Assembly: GCF_000471905.2 (NCBI RefSeq)
Contig: NW_006494789.1
Location: 3,579,822-3,643,821, forward strand
Reading direction: 5' to 3'
Source of the DNA: Amborella trichopoda
Taxonomy: Eukaryota; Streptophyta; Magnoliopsida; Amborellales; Amborellaceae
DNA: 64,000 bases
The translations under genes and the position numbers were made by a program. Positions 21,592 through 32,779 of this stretch are shown piece by piece. Below the pieces are notes generated by a model. The model saw only the letters and a list, made by a program, of their open reading frames with translations, did no database searches and had not been told where the DNA came from. The first letter of the stretch is position 1. Each line of letters opens with the position of its first letter.

Positions 21592-22299
21592 CACTCCCTG
21601 TCCTTCGAGGGACAAGTGAGTGACAAAGAAGTAGACACTTTTTTGTTCCCTGTCCTTTGAGGGGCAGGTGAATGTCAAAGATAATGCGGACATTTTAAAT
21701 TTCTTCCTGATGTCATGTGGTCAGAGGGCACACAAACTAATCCCTCCAAGTCATTGCGCTCACCGAGCTCACCCACTTAGTGCATTTTCATCCTAGGGTT
21801 TTCGGCATGAGATGTTGATGAGTTACACGAACTTGAAACTCGAGTTGGATTTTCTGGCCATGCCACTTAACTTTAAGGGTTTCACAGTTTGAAATTCTTT
21901 AACCTTGACATGTTCTTTGATTTCCTTAGGTTTCCTAAGGCCTTCTATAGGAAAATGCCTTTTATAGGAAGAGATTTTCCCGATCGACTCTGAAGAGAGG
22001 GACGAGGTAGCAACGCGGTAATCGTGGCAATGTGGTAATTGCGACAACAGGGTAATTATCATATATGGGTGTTCGAGCACCTTCGTTTTTTAATTCTATT
22101 TTTTAGAAATTTTGAAAACAAGGGGGAATTTTAAAATAGAACCCAAAGCTTGGACAGGTCACCATTTTAACAAAGAAATTAAAGTTTTTGGAAACACAAG
22201 ACATAGAGTGAAAATCTTTTAAAAAGAGAGATATTTCGAAAAACAAGGTTGGTTAGCAATTTTAACTCCTGCAACCATAGAGCCCTCTAAGCACTTTAG
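21592..22299. other. 3' non-coding region of element 3
   Basis: Contains two copies of CCCTGTCCTTYGAGGGRCARGTGA (21595 and 21649), then sequence without coding potential. No gene is visible. Confidence 0.5.
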
Positions 22300-22880
22300 C
22301 GTCATGCAGCAATGGACCATACACTTGACGCTTTTATGTCATATGGGACTAGATGGAATACACCCGACCCTTTTATATCATACGGGGCTAGATGGAATAC
22401 ACCCGACCCTTTTATGTCATATAGGGCTAGACAGAATACACCCAACCCTTTTACGTCATACGAGGCTAGACATTATCTGTCTCGGCTCTTTTATGTCGCA
22501 CGAGTTTGGCGTTGAACTGGATTGGGCTAGATGGAATACACCCGACCCTTTTACGTCATACGCGGCTAGACGAAATACACTTGACCTTTTACGCCATACG
22601 GGACTAGACATTGAACTGGATACACTCGACTTTAATGTCACATAGGGCTAGACATTTTCTGAATACACCCGACCTTCTATGTCATACGGGGCTAGACGCT
22701 TTCTAAATACACTCGACCTTTTACATCATACATGGCTAGAATTTTCTTATCTTGGCTTTTTTGTGTCTCACAAGTTTGATGTTTTTCCTGTCTCGACTAT
22801 TTTATATTGCACGAGTTTGACAGTTTCCTGTTTCGACTCTTTTACGTCGCACGAGTTTGACGTTTTCCTGTCTTAGATTT
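22300..22880. repeat. 39-bp minisatellite of element 3
   Basis: About a dozen units around CTAGATGGAATACACCCGAC and CCTTTTATGTCATACGGGG. Early units are exactly 39 bp, giving an in-frame 13-residue echo at 22312-22515. Later units lengthen and decay to CACGAGTTTGACGTTTTCCTG. The entry sequence CTTTAGCGTCATGCAGCAATGGACC resembles the minisatellite of elements 1 and 2. Confidence 0.85.
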
Positions 22881-23119
22881 TGGTTAGAAGATTAGGCTCG
22901 TACCATAGAGGAGTATTTTCTATTTGATTTTTATTTTTTTTTGGAAATTGGTCGACAGTTTAGGCTCATGCCACCAAGGAGAGAGTTAAAATTCTGGAAA
23001 TTAACTAAGATGTTTGAAAACATTCATTTTTTTTGTTTGAAAGAAAAATACAAGATAAAACCAAACTTGTTCCCCTTAGTTTCCAAAATTATTGGGGGCA
23101 TTTTTTAGAAATCATTTTT

Positions 23120-23956
23120 GGGCGACACAAGTTCGGTCGCTCTAGCGGCACTGGTGGTGTTGCTCATAAAAAAAATAAAAAAGAAAGAAGTNNNNNNNNN
23201 NNNNNNNNNNNNNNNNNNNNNNNNNNNNNNNNNNNNNNNNNNNNNNNNNNNNNNNNNNNNNNNNNNNNNNNNNNNNNNNNNNNNNNNNNNNNNNNNNNNN
23301 NNNNNNNNNNNNNNNNNNNNNNNNNNNNNNNNNNNNNNNNNNNNNNNNNNNNNNNNNNNNNNNNNNNNNNNNNNNNNNNNNNNNNNNNNNNNNNNNNNNN
23401 NNNNNNNNNNNNNNNNNNNNNNNNNNNNNNNNNNNNNNNNNNNNNNNNNNNNNNNNNNNNNNNNNNNNNNNNNNNNNNNNNNNNNNNNNNNNNNNNNNNN
23501 NNNNNNNNNNNNNNNNNNNNNNNNNNNNNNNNNNNNNNNNNNNNNNNNNNNNNNNNNNNNNNNNNNNNNNNNNNNNNNNNNNNNNNNNNNNNNNNNNNNN
23601 NNNNNNNNNNNNNNNNNNNNNNNNNNNNNNNNNNNNNNNNNNNNNNNNNNNNNNNNNNNNNNNNNNNNNNNNNNNNNNNNNNNNNNNNNNNNNNNNNNNN
23701 NNNNNNNNNNNNNNNNNNNNNNNNNNNNNNNNNNNNNNNNNNNNNNNNNNNNNNNNNNNNNNNNNNNNNNNNNNNNNNNNNNNNNNNNNNNNNNNNNNNN
23801 NNNNNNNNNNNNNATTTGGTTGAGATTGCCTCAGAAATTGAGCAGGGGATTTTTGTAAAGAAAAGTTTGGGTGACACCCATAGTGTTGCCCGGGGGATAC
23901 TAGTGGTGTCATCTAGACTGGTGTACGAATTTGGGCAACACCTGTAGCGTCGCCTA
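23120..23956. repeat. GGGCGACAC hairpins flanking the assembly gap
   Basis: Decayed modules at 23120-23165, 23869-23892 (GGGTGACAC to GTGTTGCCC) and 23932-23956 lie on either side of the run of Ns. More copies probably lie in the missing sequence and may have contributed to the gap. Confidence 0.6.
23192..23813. other. Assembly gap (622 N)
   Basis: Run of N. Reading frames that cross it (23033-23947 and others) are not real. Confidence 1.
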
Positions 23957-24208
23957 GATCATCGACCTCCAAATTTTAAATTCTTGTTTTGGAAAGTCTT
24001 GGGGTTGCTTAAACCTTCTGTTGGCCTAAATGGAAACCTACAGGACGAGTTTTGGGCGAGATTTCCTAGTTTCCATAAAATCCCCCTCCTTCCCATTCTC
24101 CTTTTATCCTTCAAGCTCTTCTTTCTTCTTCCCATCTTCATATTCTTCCTTCTTCATCATCTTCCCTCTGATCTTAGTGGTTTTTCTTGTTCTCACTCTT
24201 AGGGTTTC

Positions 24209-25976
24209 ATGGCTCCAAGGAAGGACAATGCTATTTCCAAGCGCAAAGGGAAGGTTTCTGAGCGGGCCGATAATGGAGGAAAGGAGGAGGTTTTTTCTTT
24301 GTTTTATATGGTTAGGAAATTCCTTGAAGGTCTGCCCTCCCATATCTTACAGAGCCTTCGATCGGGTGAAGTTCCTGGGCGTGTCAATGGCTCCTTGTCA
24401 TCGGGCCCTAGTTCAAGGATTGGTTTCTTTTTGCTCGGCAGTGGCCCGAGCTCATGGCCTTTTAACTTCAATTTCGATGATAGATATATTGAACATGGCC
24501 TCTTGCCATGTGAACTTTCCACTCCTCAAGGCTCTTGCTGAGAGGTTCCACTATCAAACAAAAACCTTCTTCCTTCCTATGGGCGAGACAACGCCAACTT
24601 TGGAGAAAATTGCCAGGGTTTTTTGCTTGAGCTTTGTCGGGATTACATATCAACCTTCTACTGCCACCGATGATCATTCCATCATGGGTGCGTGGAAGTT
24701 GGGGGCTGCCTACTCTTCACATGGTCAGTGGGATGATATGGAGTTGCTGGTCCAGAATTGAGAGCGGTTTGGGGCCACCGAACATATCCGTATTTTCCTT
24801 TTTGTGTTATTGGGATCCGTTGTTTTTTCAAGCGGTCGTAAGACGGTTCATAGTTCTCTTGTTCCTTTAGCCCGTGCCTTCTGAGAGACGGTTACACCAT
24901 ATATCCGGCTGTGATGGTGGGCATTTACTGGGTTCTTCACAACCAGGTCATGCAAGGCGACTGATTCATCTAGGGCAATATCTTGATTTTACAGGTATAT
25001 TGTCAAATTCAATTTTATTTTATTTTTGCCACTGCAACACAAATTTTCTTCTGTTCTTTGTCCCTGGATCCCGCATTTTTTCCATAAAAAGTCACTAGAA
25101 AAGTCCCAGATCAATCCGGCAGGGTCTGAGTTGGGCGACACTAGTGGTGTCGCCCACACATGCTGGCCACACCAGTAGTGTCACCCATGTCATTCTGCCC
25201 TGGATGATTCTAGGGTTCTGGAATGTTATTATCTGACCTGTTGGGGTCCTTTTGGCTCCTATTTCATGCAGATTTGGGCCTACGAACACATTTCCATTAT
25301 CTGTCCTCCTTGATCAACGACGACCGTATCTACTGCTTTGGGATTGGCATATGTCAATGAGTCCACCCAACCTCGAGATGTTAATTATCATCGATGGGTT
25401 TTCGACAAGTTGTCATCCTTTGATTAGGTGTTCAAGGGTCTTGAGAATGTGCCATTGTTTCTGCCTACTATGGGGTATTGGTGTCTTATTCTACCAGGGT
25501 AGTACTTCACAGAGGGGTATTTCCCTTAGAGGGTGCTTCGCCAGTTTTGTCATACTCAGAATTATACTTCCCCAAGAGAGGCGATCGATCATCGCCCTAT
25601 TTTTCCTCTTCGACAGCACTCTTCCACCCTTCTGATCAAGGTAGGTTTGTCGAGGAAGGGGAAGAAGTCTTCTTCTAGTGAGGGGTTGGCCAAGCAAGGC
25701 AAGCCCACAATCACCTTCAACTACAATTCTTGGTGAGACCGTGCTTCCCCTTGTTTATTTTGCCAAAAGTTCTCGAGACTTTGTGATGAATGTTCTGCCC
25801 CTACTAGGGATCTCATGTCTTCTCGAGAAGACAATGCATCTTCTTCAAATAAGTGGGTTAAATAGAATGTTTTTGACATCAGTTTGGAAGATGCTGTAGT
25901 TGAATTTGCTCGATGGGAAGCCTTCATGGCAGAACTTAAGGAGCAGGATGTTGATCTGAAGCCGAAGATTGAATAG
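24209..25976 (+). pseudogene. Antisense plant-mobile-domain-like ORF of element 3
   Basis: Plus-strand coding remnant antisense to element 3, between INT and the 3' LTR. A plausible start is ATG 24209 (MAPRKDNAISKRKGK, a basic N-terminus). After a frameshift near 24350 the frame carries LKALAERFHYQTKTFFLP then MGETTPTLEKIARVFCL, the pattern seen in plant mobile domain (PMD) proteins, where a W/F-x-T-TFHLP strand precedes GEMT.TLED. Further on, YFMQIWAYEHISI (about 25255-25295) matches the C-terminal part of the same domain, and an acidic and basic tail ends at a TAG at 25974. Between about 24995 and 25250 lies non-coding sequence with a GGGCGACAC hairpin, either an intron or an insertion. Several frameshifts make it non-functional. 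PMD proteins occur both as host genes and inside plant transposons; here the position says transposon. Confidence 0.6.
25133..25186. repeat. GGGCGACAC hairpins inside the PMD-like ORF
   Basis: A perfect module (9-base arms, 5-base centre) at 25133-25155 is followed by a decayed one at 25165-25186. They lie in the non-coding interruption of the antisense ORF. Confidence 0.75.
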
Positions 25977-27254
25977 CCAAAATGTTTTCTTTTTTCTTTT
26001 TTTTGGCATGAATAAGTCCATCTTATGATCACCATTATTTTTCAAAAGTTTTATTTTCATTGAAGTCTATTAGGACGGTACAAATTTCGGTCTCGGGACC
26101 CAAGTAAGGGCATGTAGTAAGCCCATTTTCAATAGATGAATAAAGTCGAAATTTTAAGACATCCAAAATTTTATTTCCCATTTTGATTGATCATTTGGGA
26201 ATGTGGAATCCCCTCTATATATTTTTTTTCAATTTTTTTTTTTTTTTGTCTGCCACCGTTATGGGGTATTTGATCATGGCTACGTGTGCAATTGATTTGT
26301 AGAAGTAGAGTGGGACACTTTCTTTGCACACACATTTCAAATTGAATTTTTACAAAATCAACCCCCTTAGTTGTAGGGATGTTGTCCCAAATTTTCGGTT
26401 ACCGGACTATCATACACACATGCAGAGATGAGCTTACCTCATTTTGACTCCAGGATCTAGTTGAGAGAGAGAATGCTCCCAAACTAGCCAATGTAGTCAT
26501 CGGCAAGGTTCACCCATCTCTGATATGTGGTAGTTGGCAGTTGTACTCATACTATCATGGAGTGCCTGACTAGTTTCAAGCCTTCATAACAGGCATAGAA
26601 AGTTGGCTTCGAGACTGAGACCAGATCGACTAACAATTTAACCTCTTATAGTGATGGGGGAAGTCCTTTCTAAAAGGGTTTTGAATAACTTTTGAAATTG
26701 GATGATTGTAGTAGTTAATTTGAAAAGCATTTTCAAAAGGGACGGGCCTTACAGTTTTTGCCACTTGTGGCCCCTTTGGTGGTCATTTTCTTTATTATGT
26801 TTTACTTGAAGATGATGAAAGGATTTCCTTGTGGAGTCGTGAGAACTCAAAAGTCTCAAAGTTGTCCTTTTACCTTTGGAGCGTTCATCCCGTGCTTTGA
26901 GGGTCCATGAAGAGTTCTATGGATTCTTGTCGAGCTTCCATCATGGAGAAGTCTCGACATTCTTTCAAGGTTTGTTGAAGTCACTTCGGTTTTCCAATCA
27001 TGTCACCGTTCCACATCTTTCTGAGTTGGTTATGTTGGGAACCTACAGGGTTTAGGAGGAGTCTTCGTCCTCAGGATCTGGTTGTACAGTATTGTTGGAA
27101 CTTGAAAGTACTTGTTTGTACTTGAGTTTTTTTCTTGTGCTATTCTGTTGTAGCTCACAAGTATTTATTCGTTTTTTTTTCTTTACCCATGATGTCTTTT
27201 CAGGTTTTCACCACGTCTATTTCTTGTATTTTATTATTTCTTTGTGATGCCCTT
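25977..27254. other. Non-coding region between INT end and antisense ORF end
   Basis: No gene seen. It contains homopolymer T runs (about 26220-26250) and, at 27170-27290, two AGGTTTTCACCAYG modules that also occur near 8220-8250 and 53290-53430 in elements 1 and 2. Confidence 0.5.
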
Positions 27255-28300
27255 TTAGGTTTTCACCATGCTTTTGAGCTCATTATGAGTAGTATTCTTT
27301 GAGATACACCCATTAATGGGGCCGTTAAGTTCGTACCCGTCCTGATTTTTTATCTTGTAAGAATTGCCTGCGTGCACTCGGGTAACCACGAATAGCTCCT
27401 CCCAATTATGTTGGAACTTGCCTAAAGGGTGTGGAATTCTAGGAGTGTGAAAGATTTTCTTGAGTACCATGTCCCCTTTTCTATATTGTCGAGGAACAAC
27501 TTTTCTTTAGTATGCCCTCTCGATTCTACACTGGTAAGTAATGATATTTTATGTTGCTCGTAGTTTTCTTTCATCTAATGTAACGAGGGTAGCGATTCAT
27601 GCTTCGATATTTTATTTCTCATCTGAATTTTTATAAATAAGCACTCGAAGAGACGGTATCTCAACTTCAATGGGTAGGATTGCGTCCATACCATACACCA
27701 ATGAGTATGGGGTCATGCCAGTAGGAGCCTTCTCGGTTGTCTAGTAGGCCCATAACACGTCATTTAGATTTTCATGTCAATCTCTGCCTCTTTCTATTAT
27801 TCTTTTAATAACCCTAAGAAGTCCTTTGTTCGTGGCCTCTCCTTGTCCATTTCCTTGAGGGTAGTAAGGTGTGGAGAATTTTTGTGGTATTCGAATTTTT
27901 TGCATACCTTAGTGACCTTTTCATTTTTGAAGTTGGATCCATTGTCAGTAATGATTTACTCAGGAACACTGAATCTGAATACAATGTTGTTCTTTATGAA
28001 ACGGGCAACATGTTGTCCTTCAATTTTGACAAATGATGCGGCCTCTACCCATTTTGTGAAGTACTTTGTAGCCGCTAATATAAAATGGTGGTCATTTGAA
28101 GCTTTTGGTGAGATTATTCCAATGAGATCAAGACCCCACATGGCAAAGGGCCATATGGGCGGTGTTGAGTTGAGTGGTATGGACGGTGCATGGATGAGGT
28201 CTCCATAACGTTGACATGTGGGACACCTCTTAACAAACTTCCAACAATCTTCGGCCATGGTGGTCCAATAATAGCCTTAGAGCTTGATTTTTTGAGCTAA
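27255..28300 (-). pseudogene. int: Integrase of element 3
   Basis: Minus strand. The CPTCQRYGD end of the zinc-binding domain is followed by the core with WGLDLIG (first catalytic Asp kept). The position of the second Asp in the family pattern (A-x-D-YFTKWVEA) reads ATKYFTKWVEA here, so that Asp is lost. Downstream QGEATNKGLL keeps the Glu of the DD35E triad. The C-terminal part (27255-27470) has KFQHNWEELFVVTRV and NGPINGC, matching the usual KF.PNWEGPY..V end of gypsy integrases. Stops and frame changes separate the pieces. It would have inserted the element's cDNA, but it is inactive. Confidence 0.85.
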
Positions 28301-28525
28301 GGCGGCTGCCCCAGAATGACCTCCTTCATTGTGTAACTCTGTCAGTACTTGGTCGATTTATGGCTAATCGAGACACCGCAGAATGATGCCATCAAAGGAC
28401 TTCTTGAACATGCGATCATCTCTTACTAAGAATCCCATAGAAAACTTTCGAAGGGCTTCTTTATCTTTTTTAGTGGCTCCTTCGAGGTATAACCCATCTT
28501 TTAGTAGGGATAAAACATCGTGGAA

Positions 28526-29258
28526 TCATGGTTTTGCCTTAACTAGCGCATCTGAACCCACGAGAGATACTTCCCCATTGTTCTCATTTTCTTGCTCTAT
28601 TTCTTTTTCGATCCTTGGTGGGGAAGGGTCATGGGTGCTTCTGATGTAGAATGGCAGTGTGATGATTTTTAAAAGAATATCAACCATTGAAGTAAGGATC
28701 GCATGGGTGTCGATGAACTGATTATTTTCCTTCATTACGTGTTGAAAGGTGATTTTGTTAAAATAGAGGATCATCTTTTCCACCTTTTCTTGATAGGGTT
28801 TGAGCTTTTCTTCTTTTACCTTCCAAATCCCTTGAACTTGGTTTATGACGAGTAAAGAGTCACTAATCACTTGTAGCTACTGAATTTTCTTTCCCATAGC
28901 AATCTCGAGCTCAGCTATCAAGGTTTCATATTCAGCAATGTTATTGGTACATGGGAAATTCAATCTGATGGTTGTTGGCATTAAAATATTCTCGGGTGAG
29001 CATAGTATGACTCTTATACCTGACCCATATTCTTTCCTTGCACCGTCAAAAGATAGCTTCCAAATTGATTCCTCGATTGTGAGAGTTTTTCATCCGAGAG
29101 ATTCGTGTTGGCAGGAGTGTTATCTGGCAGCACCTGTTCAGCCAAATGGTCAGCAATGGCTTGTCCTTTGATAGATTTTGAGCAACATATTCAATCTCGA
29201 ACTCGCTCAATAACATTCTCCACTTCGCCAAACTTTCATTAAGTACTGGTCTTTCCAA
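28526..29258 (-). pseudogene. Second (plant-type) RNase H of element 3
   Basis: Minus strand. A spacer with LAKWRMLLSEFEIEYV leads to FDGARKEYGSGI (first Asp), then NIAEYETLIAELEIA (Glu), SDSLLVINQVQG (Asp) and ENNQFIDTHA (Asp). All four D-E-D-D catalytic positions are present. The arrangement of LAKW...F.I.YV followed by a second RNase H is typical of the additional RNase H in Tat-type plant elements. At least one stop and a frame change break it. Its role in a live element would be to degrade the RNA strand during reverse transcription. Confidence 0.75.
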
Positions 29259-29299
29259 TAGGTACTTGAGTGGGTCAATTTTTGAGATGAGATTGATTG

Positions 29300-30717
29300 T
29301 ATGAGATAAGACATAGTGTCTTAACTTCTACATGCCCCACACAAGCGTCAAGCAATGCGCCTCCACATCCATGTATTTTGTCTCGTAGTCCACCATGGTT
29401 TTGCTAATGCAGTATATGGTTCCTTCTTTTCCATGGTCATCGTATTGCCCAAGCATTGCCCCCATGGTCTTATCTTTCACTGACATATATAGGAACAGGG
29501 GCTTATTTGGACTAGGAGGACTAAGGATGGGAGGTTTTGTAAGGTACTCCTTGATTTAGTCAACCGTTTCGTGGCATTCACTGTCCCCATATGAATGGGG
29601 TATCTTTCTTAAGAAGTCTATTGAATGGTACACACTTGTCTGCCAATTGTGAGATAAAACGCCTTATAGCTTGTATGGGACCTTGAAGCCCATGGATTTC
29701 TCTGATGTTCTGTGAAGGGGGAATTTTGGTATTGGCTCGTATTTTAGATGGGTCCACCTCAATGCCCCTTTAGCTTATTATAAATCCTAGTAATTTGTCG
29801 GATTCAACTCCAAAGGCACATTTCTGTGGAATGAGTTTGAGTTGATGTTTTTGAAGTCTTTCAAAAATCGTTCTCAAGTGGGTGAGGTGATCGGACCTAG
29901 CCTTTGACTTGACCAGGATGTTGTCGACATAGTCTTTCATGATAGTGTGCATTAAGTCATGGAAGATGCTAGTCATTACCTTTTAATAAGTTGCCCCGAC
30001 ATCTTTTAGGCCAAAGGGCAAGACAAGGTAGCAGTAGGTTGCTCATTACATTATGAACGACATTTTGGTCAGGTCTTCTTCTGCTATGAGGATCTGGTTG
30101 TAACCAGAAAAGCCAACAATAAATGAAAACATCTCATGCCCTGTAGTGTTGTTGACCAAGGCATCTATATTTGGTAGCAGAAAATTGTCTTTGGGATATG
30201 CTTTGTTGAGGTCTCTGAAGTCGACACACACTCGGATCATCCTGTCTTTCTTGGGTGCAACCATTATGTTGGCCAACCACTCTGAGTAATCGACAGGAAT
30301 AATGAATTTTACCTTGAACAAATTATCAATTCCTTCTTCGATTTTGAGCACAAGGTGGGCCTTTTGACTTCAGAGTTTCTGCCTTACAAACTTTGCTCGT
30401 TCGTTGAATATTAAGTGATGTTGCACCAATGTGGGTTCTAACCCTGGCATATCGTCGTATGACCAGGTGAAGACATCATGATATTCCTTAAGAAAGGAAA
30501 TCATATATTCCCTCTTCTCAGGAGACTGGGAGGTTCCAATCTTGGTTAACCTTAAGTCCCTCTCAGTTCCTAGGTTTTCGTCGATCGTCTCGTCGATGAT
30601 AGCCATTGGGTCACCATCGAAGCTCGTCTTGAATTGCTCAACATGGGAAGTGAGTTCCTCAGGTTGAGGGATTTCTTCAGACTCTTGGCACTCTTGATTT
30701 TTGTCTTGGTTATCCAA
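29300..30717 (-). pseudogene. RT: Reverse transcriptase of element 3
   Basis: Minus strand, one frame from 30717 to 29770 with a few stops. The N-terminal part shows LGTERDLRLTKIGTS, EYHDVFTWSYDDMPGL; the fingers show WLANIMVAPKKD and RVCVDFRDLNKAYPKD. The palm has FIVGFSGYNQ where the family has D in place of V (complement of 30115-30117), and YVDN in place of YVDD (complement of 29920-29931). Two of the three catalytic aspartates are thus altered, so the enzyme cannot work. LLGFIIS follows at the expected distance. The thumb and the first RNase H are degraded (29300-29770). Confidence 0.9.
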
Positions 30718-31639
30718 TTTGTCAATCTTGGGTATTGTGCCTCATTTCTGGGCTATCATGGGTGTTCGGCATTTTTGAAAATTCTTTTTCATTATTATCA
30801 AATTTATCATGTTTTAAATTTTCGACGAAATTTGAAATGACACAAGGGGTGTCCCTTATAGTACTCACGAGAGATGTGTGTAGGACTGGACGTGCATGGC
30901 AATTAGATGGCCACCCTGCGTCGATCTGTTTTTCGGAATCGGGACGTGAAGGTACTGCTGGTATACTTTCAATGATTCTTGAGATAGGGGAGCGATAGAA
31001 TAATTTTGTTCCTGGGTTTGAATAGATGGATGAGCACGCTTGGATGTGTCAGAGCCAATTGTCTATACTTCCAAATCGACATCATCAAAAAGGTCTTCAA
31101 TTCCTAGTTCTTGTGTGTGCTAAGGTGTGGAAGAAGAATTCCGGATCGTTGGGGAATCAAGGATCACCTTTGGCTATTTTGAAGGATGGGCATCGAGAGG
31201 ATCGAGGCTTTGAATGCATCCAAATGCAAAGCCCGGATGGCTTGGAGGCCTCATCTGGCTTTGAAATAAGGTGAGAGTACACCTAAGTCCCCTTCGATCC
31301 TCGTTTTCACTTTTGGCTAGGTGTGATTCAGAAATTGCTTCCGTTACGCCTTTCCCTTGACTCCCCAAGCCATGGGCTGGTTGGAAGCCTTGGGAGAAGA
31401 GCATGTGTCAAGCCTCGAGGGACCCAGAACAGTATCGATGTTGACATTGGATAATTATCCATCGATGCGGAAGTTTGAGAGATTTGGGAAACAGGGTCGC
31501 CGCCCTCTAGGCATAAGGTGGCATAATTGGCTTGCTCAAAGGAAGCGAATGGGATTTCTCCAAGCTCGACCCCTACGGCTAGCTTCCCGTTACTTATACA
31601 AGGATCAAGAAAAGAAGGGCGTTCAACTCATACCTTTGC

Positions 31640-32734
31640 GACATCATTTTTAGTCAAAATTTTGTGGCATTGATGGAGTGTAGAGGCGACCACTAGGTTT
31701 TCATGCAGCCATGGTCTTCCTAGCAGCTTGTTGAATGAAGGTTTTATGTCTAAGACATAAAACTTTATCACTTGGATGATAGGGCCGATCTTGATTGTGA
31801 TAGGCAATTTGCCTTCTGCTTGTCTCTTGGTCCCGTCGTATGCAGCGATAGTTAGTTGACATAGCTCGAAGTTATCCGGACTTTTGTGTATCTACTTCAC
31901 TGTTTTCATAGGGCATATGTTTAAGGATGCCCCATTATCTACAAGCACGCTTTGTATTTCATATCCTTCCATGAAAATGGTGATGTGTAGAGGTTGGGCA
32001 CGAAAGCGGTTGAAGCTGACTGGGATGTCAACATCCATGAACATGTTTGGCGTTGGTGTCATTAGTTGGTTGATCATTCCGTACAACTCATCCTACTGTG
32101 TGTTGCTCAGGATGTGTGTTCTGGCGAGGACCTTTTCGATCTGGGCCTTGTGTGCTGGTGAATTGGCTGGCAGCTCCAAGATAGAGATTTGAGCTTGGAT
32201 CCTCCCGAGATTAGTCGGTAGATCGCAGGTGGCTACAGATCCCTGAATTTCTTTATTCGGTTCGTGATCCGCCACCCCTACTGGTTGTTTGGCTTTTGAG
32301 GTGTTTCCCATTCTTTCATCGAGAGTATCAACCATCAATTGAATGAGTTTGAACACTCGACCTCTTCGGGTTAGGTAATCAACCTCGCCAGCTTGAAGCT
32401 CGACAGGGTCACCCCTAGCGAGAGTAATGGCAGATTTCCGGGTCTTGGCCCCTTGTTTGGGAGATGATGGCTTTTCATTAATTTTGAGCATATCGATTTC
32501 TAGCTTATCATCTTCGTAATAGTGGTCCCATTTGGGAAGGTTATCGAGGTTCGAAGATGAAGGGCTTCCTCTTGGAAGGCTCAAAAGATCTTCTTCGGAC
32601 TCTTGAAAGAGATGATCACCAGCAAATATGAATTGTCTGGGATCATGTTCTTCGTCTCTACTCTCAATCATGTGAATGATGACGTTCTCTTTTGAGTTGT
32701 CTTGAGCTCCCAGCTTTTCGGTCATTATAACCAT
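31640..32734 (-). pseudogene. pro: Protease region of element 3
   Basis: Minus strand. A linker of about 210 residues (32734-32093), rich in charged residues, ends at a single stop (32093) and continues in the same frame into a retropepsin-like domain. VLVDNGASLNICP holds the catalytic Asp (complement of 31937-31939) in the D-N-G-A-S form common in plant gypsy elements, and LLGRPWLH lies near the C-terminal end (about 31720). The domain would cleave the Gag-Pol polyprotein. Apart from the stop at 32093 the domain is largely open. Confidence 0.8.
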
Positions 32735-32779
32735 ATTTTTAGGAAGAGGATTTGTGTAGATACCCGCTTTTGATTAGGT

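Noticed and set aside
23033-23947. Long frames across 23192-23813 and across 58493-58933
   Set aside because: They are open only because N cannot create stops.
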